Positions 57,186 through 64,000 of a stretch of DNA of 64,000 nucleotides are shown in pieces. The stretch is from assembly GCA_029945375.1 (NCBI GenBank), contig CM057058.1, positions 2,418,001 through 2,482,000 on the forward strand, written 5' to 3'. This DNA comes from Agaricus subrufescens. Lineage: Eukaryota > Basidiomycota > Agaricomycetes > Agaricales > Agaricaceae. The position numbers and the translations under genes are program-made. Position 1 is the first letter of the stretch. Each line of letters starts with the position of its first letter. Under the pieces are notes generated by a model that was given only the letters and a program-made list of their open reading frames with translations, was not told the DNA's origin and made no database searches.

Positions 57186-58534
57186 ATGAAGATTTACTTT
57201 CTCTTTACGATATTCGCTGTGCTGGTCGCAGCTGCCCTCGCGTACGCGATCTCAACTCCCTTACTTGCTATGACGTGTTATTAATTGTTCTTTCTAGATG
57301 GGAGAAGGTCGTCACGTTTCTACTATTTATTGATTATGACTTAATGACAGTCTTCAGGAAGACCATGAAATCTTCGACCTCGTGAGTGCGTTGACTTAAT
57401 GACAGTCTTCAGGAAGACCATGAAATCTTCGACCTCGTGAGTGCGTTGGAAGCCGCCGAAGGCAAGGGCACAACATTCTATTCCCTTCTCGATGTACCCT
57501 CCACGGCGTCAACGTCACAAATCGCGAAAGCCTACCGCAAACTCAGCATGAAAATGCAGTAGGTCCCTCGCCGTATTCTCCACTACACCCATACACAACT
57601 CAAAATATGGATTCGCAGCCCTGACAAAAATCCTGGAGTTAAAAATGCACATGAACGTTTTGCACGTCTTGGTGTCATAGCAAATATTCTGAGGAATAAA
57701 GCAAGCAGAAAAAGGTAATGTGCTGGCGATCATTTGTTCCAGGGATCACTCCTTCATGACGACTTCTTAGATACGACTTCTTTTATAAAAATGGTGTTCC
57801 CAGGTGGCGGGGCACTGGCTATTATTATTCACGCTTTAGACCTGGGCTTGGAGTGAGTCGTATGCGCCTTCATTTACCGTTTTCAACAACTCACATTCGC
57901 AAATAGACTGTGCTTGTGTTTCTCACCATATTCACTTCTGGTTTACAACTCCTAATTCAGAAGATGAACTACAAGAAAGATCTTGCAAGGATAGAACTTA
58001 TTACGGGGCGGGCCAGGCGGGCAGCCTGGGGAAATAAAATGATTCCTCTAACAGGACAACGAAAAGTCCGTGTTGGCCTCGGTGAAGCATATGATGAAGA
58101 TGGTTTCGTCGACGCCAGCAGGTCAATCGAGATGGTCGTTGAGGGTCAAGATGTTTACATTGTGAGTCCTCCTGTTCCTTCGTAACTCCGCTGTTCTGAG
58201 AATATACACTTTGCAGTTGGACGATGATGGCCAGTTGCAACCCATCAACAGCTCAACTGCCACTGTACCTTCCTTCAAAAATACATGGTTCATTGTCCTC
58301 GTGAGACGTGTCTATCATAAATTGACTTCCAAGGACAAGTCGGATGAGGTTGCCCAGCCTGATGATGCAGACGCTCCTGCCGGATATGAAGTAAATGATT
58401 CTTCAGATGAGACCTCAGAGGCGACAAGAAGCGGTACAAGTACACCTCAAGAAGGTGTAGAGAAGGTCAATAAGCGCATGGGGCCGGTCGAGAAAACTGG
58501 AGGGAAGAGGAGAAAAGTGAACAAGAGACGATAG
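57186..58534 (+). CDS. ER membrane J-protein (ERJ5/DNAJC1-like)
   Basis: [19 protein letters not shown] is a signal peptide, followed after an intron by [20 protein letters not shown]. The J domain runs [30 protein letters not shown] joined to PDKNPG (HPD motif intact across an intron), [20 protein letters not shown] and [21 protein letters not shown] membrane helix [19 protein letters not shown] follows, then a basic cytosolic region and acidic/basic tail ending KRRKVNKRR. The layout fits ER J-proteins that pull Hsp70 (Kar2/BiP) to the lumenal side. The intron before KEDHE ends at a duplicated acceptor: a 55-bp tandem copy (57340-57449) repeats CTTCAG|GAAGACC twice, and only the second copy keeps the reading frame. 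Confidence 0.88.
57340..57449 (+). repeat. 55-bp perfect tandem duplication across an intron-exon border
   Basis: The bases 57340-57394 are repeated exactly at 57395-57449. The unit contains an intron 3' end (TTAATGACAGTCTTCAG) and the start of the exon (GAAGACCATGAAATC). Because 55 is not a multiple of three and the first copy runs into TAA, splicing should use the second acceptor. Confidence 0.95.
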
Positions 58535-58595
58535 ACTGTTATTTATTTATCCAGCATTGGCAGACTGTTTTTTTCCATCTCAAGTAATTATCAAC

Positions 58596-59022
58596 TCACA
58601 TACCCCCGCGAGCTACTGAGCGCGGAGTCAGAACGTGTTTCAGACTTTTCCTCAATTTCATACACATTTCTGCCTTACAACGCAACAACCTTCCTTTCAC
58701 CTCAATTAGTACCCTACCTGCTTCCCGCTTGACATCCCTTAAAGAATTGCCCAATTCGTTCTCAGTGTGTTCTTCGAGGGCTTTGGATGAAGCGTATGAT
58801 GTAGCCTGCGCTATCCGGTGCTCTAGATCAGACAATCGGTGCAGCTGCTCTTCGCGCGATTAACTAATTTTCGTTTTTTGACACTCTCGTTGATGTCTAC
58901 CTGAAGCCTAGACTCTACAAGTCCTGACCCACGGGGATAGGTCATACCTCGGGTCCATTTCTCATGTAACTCGTTGGTGCTTTAATCTGGATATTATCCC
59001 ATATACGGGTGCGCAAACGCAT
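58596..59022 (-). CDS. Small charged coiled-coil protein, gene model uncertain
   Basis: I do not recognise this protein. The open C-terminal part reads DLEHRIAQATSYASSKALEE, HTENELGNSLRDVKREAGRV, LIEVKGRLLRCKAEMCMKLR and SVARGGM. No ATG precedes it in frame. A plausible model starts MRLRTRIWDNIQIKAPTSYM (ATG at 59022), is spliced at GAG|GTATGA to VDINE, and then removes a 35-nt intron (GTGTCA to GCGAAG) to reach KQLHRLSDLEH. Otherwise the frame requires an extra base near 58858. The predicted protein is about 115 aa and helical. It converges on the J-protein gene with 61 bp between stops. Confidence 0.4.
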
Positions 59023-59788
59023 ATTTTTGACATTGTGGCGTTCCGGCTATCTTCCTGGAAGCAGCCCGACTCATGGCTTCATTCAAAAATTAGTCTATTT
59101 TCCGATAGAGTGACCGCTTGTCCGTTTATTGGCGAAATGAAAGAAGCAGATTACTGAACGATCCAAGAGTCTCTCTCATATTTCTCTTCGACAGGACGCC
59201 TGAAGTTGTATGAGGGGTGAATGAAACAAAAGGAGAACGGTATGTACAAATACAGTGAGATCAAGAATGAAACGGTCCCCAGTAGTCATAGATGAGGCTG
59301 TAGAAAGTAGGAAGAGCCTGAGTAAAGGTGGAACTACGCACATTTTTATTTTAAAAGTGAATGAGCTTAAAAGCTTAAAAGTGATGAATTCATCTCGAGA
59401 AGACGAGTCAGATACCAATCGTATTCATTCTATTTCAGCATAGAAACGGGACCGGGGCTCGGTTCCTTCCAGTAAGAGCAAGAAATGATAATCAAATGGT
59501 ATTATGCGACCCGGAAAGTTCGACTGGATGCTTTCGCGGCGAGTCTTCGAAAATTGAGGCACAGATGTTTCAAGCAAGTAGAATGAATAGAAATAGTTTG
59601 TTTGTGGAGATGCGTCAGCGAATCCAAAACGACTGATCATGGGGGTCCTCCGTCTCCGCTCGGTAACGAGATCGATGAATTCATAAGCCGTAAAACAGCT
59701 AAACGTCTGGCAGACCCTACCATCACAGCATTCAACCATCAGGCTATCTCCCAATCGAGCAAAGCCTAGACTCAAGAAAAACTCACTT
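59023..59788. other. Intergenic region between two small minus-strand genes
   Basis: This 766-bp stretch follows the stop of the next coiled-coil gene. A 128-codon minus frame at 59425-59811 overlaps that gene's end in another frame and has no motif. Two adjacent copies of GAGCTTAAAAGCTTAAAAG-like sequence occur near 59363-59381. I see no supported gene. Confidence 0.45.
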
Positions 59789-60298
59789 TCAAAGATGAAT
59801 TCCTCCATCATCTTCGGGCTCGGCGAGGCTATCTCTCGCTAGGACTTGTATTGCGCTATCTGTTTGTTGATGGGTAGGTTCCGTTGGTGGCGTTCGCGGA
59901 GCATCATAATGCAAACTATCAACAACTCCTTTCTCCGCCAACGCCATCCTGAGAATTGTTACGCGCTCGGCCTGCGAGTTACTGTATGGCGAGTTAAAGT
60001 TTAAGCTAGACTGAGTAGATGATATACACCTACATCACAACCTCGTTTTCCTCGAGTGCTTTCCGAACTTCGGGATCAGCAGTTTCTGGTACTTCCTCGG
60101 ACTGATATTCCCGCAGTAGGTTCTGGGTCTCTCGTAGGTGCTTTAACGAGTTGTGGAGACGGGCAATCTCTACATATGATGGACTAGGTTCAATTAGGTT
60201 CGGATGTATTGTCTCTCACCATCTACGATTACGGACACATCGAAGCCAATTGCTTCAGTTAGAGTGAACGGCTGAGCATAGCGGGGGATGAATTCCAT
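59789..60298 (-). CDS. Small conserved-looking coiled-coil protein
   Basis: Three exons give about 130 aa: MEFIPRYAQPFTLTEAIGFD, VSVIVDEIARLHNSLKHLRE, TQNLLREYQSEEVPETADPE, VRKALEENEVVINSQAERVT and ILRMALAEKGVVD, with an acidic end AEPEDDGGIHL. The pattern of N-SLxHLxxTQ, ExRKAxEENEVVI and QxERxxxLRxAL is a regular amphipathic heptad pattern and looks like a selected family, but I cannot name it. Both introns (GATG|GTGAGA and GTGAT|GTAGGT) keep the frame. A small chaperone-like or complex-subunit role is possible, and is only inference. It starts 110 bp from the stop of the nucleotidase gene on the same strand. Confidence 0.65.
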
Positions 60299-60407
60299 GA
60301 TGAAGGTCTATGCTAATCACTATTGTTACATCATTCCTTCTATATGCAGAACTATCCAAAAATGGGGCACTATGCGCGTGGGTTATCATACCAATTATGA
60401 CGGATCT

Positions 60408-61407
60408 TTATTGTTTGAAGATCTCCGGCCAAGTCTCGCGGAGTTGCATCAGGCTGTTGACCACGACAATATTGCTACCATTGGCTTTAGTCGGGTCCAG
60501 CGGCTCATCTCCGATCCGCTTCATAATGCCTCCTTCCATTGATTCCAATCCTTTCTCGCAGAAGTGAACACATTTGCCCCACCCTTGGGCAATCGCACCA
60601 TCGATGTTTCCGCGATTGTCATCTACAAAGTAGCATTTGGACGGATCGGTAACATTTGCTTGTTTCAAGGCCTGTGTTCTCCACATAAGGAGGACGTTTC
60701 AGTAGTCAAATGGATCCAAAGGACGCACCAACTGATAAAATGCAGGTTCTGGCTTGCAAGAAAAGTCAGGTATGGTGTAATCACAGAACACGAGGCCCTC
60801 GATTAAATCACTAAGCTTGAGAATGTTGAGCACCCTTTCCGCATGCTGCAAGACATATGAGCGGAGAATTACGTTAATCAGACTACGTACTGGTTTGTAT
60901 GCGTTTGTCAAAGCCCAGACGCGAGCCTTACTACGGTCAATGTCCTCGAATAGTTTGTGTAGATCGGGATTAAAGGAGATCATGTCTTCCAAGGGTAAAG
61001 AGCCATCGCATTTGCGGTCAAAGTCGAGAACATCTAAGAAAGTAGAATGAGTACATTTTTCGGAACATACATTGCTGCAGCGTTACCAACGTCGTGATGC
61101 CGCTTGAGTCCACGTACCGCCAATCCATATTGAGAATAGTATCGGTGGTGCAGCTTCGAAGCCTCTTCATGGCTCAAGCCCAGGTGGACGAAGTAATCTA
61201 CGATATAAATGACGCGCCACTGGTGAGTTATGGAGTACCCTACCATGAATTCGCTCCCCCATAGCCTGCGAGATCTTGGAACTCGCAGAATACAAGGTAT
61301 TGTCGATGTCAAACCAGACGATGACGCGATCATCTGGGCTACAGTTAGTGCCTCCGGATGGGCACGCGGAAATGGGACACACCCGAATGCGAGCTGTCGT
61401 TAGCCAT
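60408..61407 (-). CDS. Pyrimidine 5'-nucleotidase (HAD family, SDT1/PHM8 type)
   Basis: The start MANDSSHSGV (61407) is joined to PDDRVIVWFDIDNTLYSASS, containing the HAD motif DxDNT. GYFVHLGLSHEEASKLHHRY, YSQYGLAVRGLKRHHDV, DRKCDGSLPLEDMISFNPDL and VWALTNAYKP (motif II T) follow. HAERVLNILKLSDLIEGLVF, CDYTIPDFSCKPEPAFY (motif III K) and QANVTDPSKCYFVDDNRGNI (motif IV DD) complete the catalytic set. The C-terminus is VVVNSLMQLRETWPEIFKQ. The family removes phosphate from pyrimidine or lyso-phospholipid substrates; SDT1 and PHM8 are the yeast members. The first intron donor (GT|GTCCCA) is weak, so the first exon is less sure. Confidence 0.9.
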
Positions 61408-61686
61408 GATGGCGGAGGTAGATCCGGCCTGGGACTGGCTGCATGATATCCGAGTCCAGTCCGAGCCTGAGTCAGATTGACCGGAGGCAATCATTTTATC
61501 TTATCTTATCTCTGCATTCGGCATTATCCGGATTAACTGTGCAGCTGTCCAGCCACCACGGCCCCTACATTGAGACTCAGTACCATATATCGGCATCGGC
61601 CTCGACGACGTCAAGAACAAGGTATGTGTCGCCCATAACTTCTGTCCGGACATCTCTTAATCTACTGAATCTACTTCAGATTACAA

Positions 61687-62455
61687 ATGGCCAGAAGCAA
61701 GGAACTCGTCCCTGGTGTTGGACGCCTCTCTCGCTCGCAGGTCTTCGCCAAGCGCGGTCTCTACAAGGGTCTCAAAAAGTCCGACAAGCCCGCTGCTGAG
61801 GAACCTGCAGCCACTAAGGAGAAGGCTCTTGGTGGCGGCAAAAACGGCGAGAAGCGTGTTATCCCCTCCGTTAAAGCACCACGCTACTACCCTGCCGAAG
61901 ACGTTCGCCAACCCAAGAAGAGCCGCAAGTCTCATAATCCAACCGCCCTCCGTTCCTCCATCACTCCTGGTACCGTGTTGATTCTGCTAGCGGGTCGTTT
62001 CCGGGGGAAAAGAGTTGTGTTTTTGAAGCAGCTGGAGAGTGGATTGTTATTGGTGACAGGCCCCTACAAGGTCAACGGTGTCCCCCTTAGACGGGTTAAT
62101 CAGGCATACGTTATTGCAACCTCTACCAAAATAGAGTTACCGGACTTTGAGGTACGTTTCCCATCTGCTTTCGAGACGCAATGCTAGAACTGCAACGAAT
62201 CAGGTCGATGCCAAAATCAACGACTCGTACTTTGCCAAGGCCTCTGTCAAGGGTGCTCGTTCAGCCGAGGAAGAATTCTTCGAGGATGGAAAACCCAAGG
62301 CCAAGGAGGCTTTCCCCGCCACCAAAGCCGCTGACCAGAAACAAGTTGATGGCACCATTCTCGACGTCGTAAAGAAGACACCAGAACTTGTAAAGTATCT
62401 CAAGTCGACCTGGGGTCTCTCAAAAGGACAGTACCCTCATCAACTAGTGTTCTGA
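61687..62455 (+). CDS. RPL6: 60S ribosomal protein eL6
   Basis: The start is [20 protein letters not shown], then [19 protein letters not shown]. The core has [80 protein letters not shown] and IELPDFE, joined across an intron (GAG|GTACGT to ATCAG) to [13 protein letters not shown]. The C-terminus is [20 protein letters not shown]. The KOW-like [11 protein letters not shown] part and length of about 235 aa match eL6 of the large cytosolic subunit. A 5' UTR intron ending CTACTTCAG lies just upstream of the ATG, common for ribosomal protein genes. Confidence 0.97.
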
Positions 62456-62939
62456 TTGTCGGGATCTGTGAAGGAGTGACTGGTGGTCAGGGGGAGCTGG
62501 TTTTTCAGCAGTAGGATACTATGCTATATGCCGTTCATCCTCGCAAGCAAATGTTCCTTGTATGCAACAACTAGGGCGTGATATTCTCTTCTTTCGTTCA
62601 TGTGCAATGCAAAATAATAAATCCGAAGCACGAATCGGAATCGCAGATACCATTTATCCAAATTATCTATGCGACCACACCCCAGTGTATATATTTATCA
62701 CACAACTCAGTTCGGATCTGGTTGTGATACATTTTAATTGCTGAAGAGTGTCGAAAATCAGGCGTGTGTCATTATCGGTTTTCATCATGCCTCTACCATA
62801 ACATAACAATTCTTCGGTACGTAGAAGATGTTCGATTTTAATTTTATCAAAAGATATAACTTTTTACTCTTATCCTATACGTATAGAGCGGCATTTTTTC
62901 GTATCAACAACGCACCGAGATTGGACCTGATACGTCGAG
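62456..62939. other. Convergent 3' intergenic region
   Basis: This 484-bp AT-rich stretch lies between convergent stops of RPL6 and the epimerase-like gene. I see nothing else in it. Confidence 0.5.
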
Positions 62940-64000
62940 CTACAATTGACCTTCCTTACCTACGTGCCCTGATCTAATAATCTCCTCAACCTCGGGCCTA
63001 ATGCTGGCGAAAAAGTCATGGGTAGTCTTCTTCGGACTCCATCCAATGGATTTCGAGCGATTGGACAAACCCCTGGAGTTTGAACCTAAATAGCTTGAAC
63101 CCTACGATGACATCAGATTCGCTCATTCTCAACAAGCTGAAAGATGATCAAGGCTTACGTTGAAGTATTTTTGCACCTCCTCTGGTGTGAACGTGGTGGG
63201 CTCTTCGTCAGTCGCCCTTCCGACAGCAACTAGTGCACGGCCAATCTCCCTGCACACATTATGAAGGGTGTGTTCTCCGTTCAACACAAGGTAGAACCCT
63301 TCACGACCATGGCCTACGGTGTCAGGACTAGCCTTGATCGCATTATAAAGATCGATATAGAAATCGGCAACTAGACCAGGAATCAATAAACGGATGCGAA
63401 GCGAGAAATTTTATAAACGGACCGTCATCGATGTGAACGTTTGGCCAGATGTTCAGTCCTTTACCGACCATGCCGGCCCGCCCTCTATCGAGTGCAGCGT
63501 TGATAAGGACAGGCATCTGAATAGAATGTTTATTCACAATGCCTGCATCTACGAGCTTTCCAGAGGCAAGCCCGTAGATTGTAGAGGGGGAGACGATGTA
63601 GGTGCGAGCGTAGCCGTCCTTATCTGCTTGGATGATCTCAAGATCTACGTCTCGATGAAGAGCAGTTGGTGGCAGTTGCTCTATTTGGTCTGCATCTGCA
63701 TCGTTCCAGACGACGTCTGTGGAATAAAGTCCCGCGGCGTTATCGGCTAAGACACCAGTTCCAGACTGGTAAGTTGATTAGCGATGGCTAGTTCCAAAGG
63801 GCCACGCGTGGAAGACTTACAGTGTGAATGACAATTGGGGGTTTTCCCGTTTCTTGGAACTTTCGTTTACAACCACGAAGCATAGTTCTGACGAATTGAA
63901 GATCATCTGCATCTCCCTAAAGTATATGTGTCAAAGATTATCAAAATAGGCCCAAGATTCTTCGGCTTACAATGTCGAAGACGATATCTGCGGCAGCTGA
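62940..64000 (-). CDS. NAD-dependent epimerase/dehydratase-like protein (5' end outside window)
   Basis: The visible C-terminal part of an extended SDR reads TGVLADNAAGLYSTDVVWND, ADADQIEQLPPTALHRDVDL, EIIQADKDGYARTYIVSPST, IYGLASGKLVDAG, SIQMPVLINAALDRGRAGMV and GKGLNIWPNVHIDDVADFYI. IVSPSTIYG and NVHIDDVADFY are standard landmarks of this family. The end has FYLVLNGEHTLHNVCREIGR, TFTPEEVQKYFN, SNSRGLSNRSKSIGWSPKKT and stop after GHVGKEGQL at 62940. The NAD-binding GxxGxxG start lies beyond the window. Fungal members of this group (yeast YLL056C-like) are mostly uncharacterised; the substrate is unknown. Confidence 0.85.

Noticed and set aside
59425..59811. 128-codon minus frame as a separate gene
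   Set aside because: It overlaps the end of the coiled-coil gene in another frame, has no motif and no convincing splice partners.
1..64000. CRISPR arrays, rRNA genes or integrated prophage
   Set aside because: No regularly spaced direct repeats, no conserved rRNA segments and no phage genes were seen; the sequence is eukaryotic throughout.

Overview
The window looks like nuclear DNA of a filamentous fungus, most likely a mushroom-forming basidiomycete (Agaricomycetes). The genes are packed on both strands and cut by many short introns of about 45 to 60 nt with GTRNGT donors and little polypyrimidine tract. Many protein families present are fungal (trifunctional HIS4, VID27, DCC1, RRN7, DUF7704, fluoride exporter FEX). 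A QDE-1-type cellular RNA-dependent RNA polymerase is also there. Exon joins below were worked out by eye from frame, splice sites and family motifs. Species-level placement is inference.

Layout from left to right: 3' part of a DIS3L2/SSD1-type RNB exoribonuclease (1-2072); a BTB-domain Ser/Pro-rich protein divergent from an Rpr2/SNM1-like RNase P/MRP subunit (2762-4845); VID27 (5364-8201); DUF7704 membrane protein (8502-9172); fluoride exporter (10151-11443); casein kinase II beta subunit (11548-13167); RPL36 (13333-13841); a 490-bp hAT-type MITE with perfect 93-bp inverted ends and an 8-bp target duplication (13944-14433); a VTT/TVP38 membrane protein (14577-16042); an EF-hand mitochondrial carrier (16678-19169); an unknown Ser/Arg-rich protein (19358-20422); a gene-poor 2.6 kb; tRNA-Gln(CUG) with an 8-nt intron; HIS4 (23212-25826); and PDH E1 beta (25964-27389).

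From 27.4 to 32.3 kb lies a tandem duplication. Each unit holds a short-chain dehydrogenase and an amidohydrolase of the aromatic-acid decarboxylase type. Both dehydrogenases read as intact. The first amidohydrolase is wrecked and the second is intact. Then come an alpha/beta hydrolase (32654-34479), IDH1 (34882-36479), a conserved unknown protein with a possible 3-nt microexon (36644-37991), a DUF262 protein (38191-39891), DCC1 (39984-41415), glutamine synthetase (41622-42914), AP-1 sigma subunit (43653-44475), a 2.3-kb gene-poor stretch, the RNA-dependent RNA polymerase (46764-50744), a Ser-rich coiled-coil protein (51853-54528), RRN7 (54700-56947), an ER J-protein (57186-58534), two small coiled-coil proteins (58596-60298), a pyrimidine 5'-nucleotidase (60408-61407), RPL6 (61687-62455) and the 3' part of an extended-SDR epimerase (62940-64000).

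Most of the content is housekeeping: translation (RPL36, RPL6, RNase P/MRP, RRN7), central and nitrogen metabolism (PDB1, IDH1, GLN1, HIS4), trafficking (AP-1 sigma, VID27, VTT), replication/cohesion (DCC1) and signalling (CKB). No bacterial-style operon or defence island is present. The accessory signals worth attention are the hAT MITE, the decaying tandem duplication, GC-AG introns kept between duplicates, the possible microexon, a 55-bp duplication across a splice acceptor, and the DUF262 gene.
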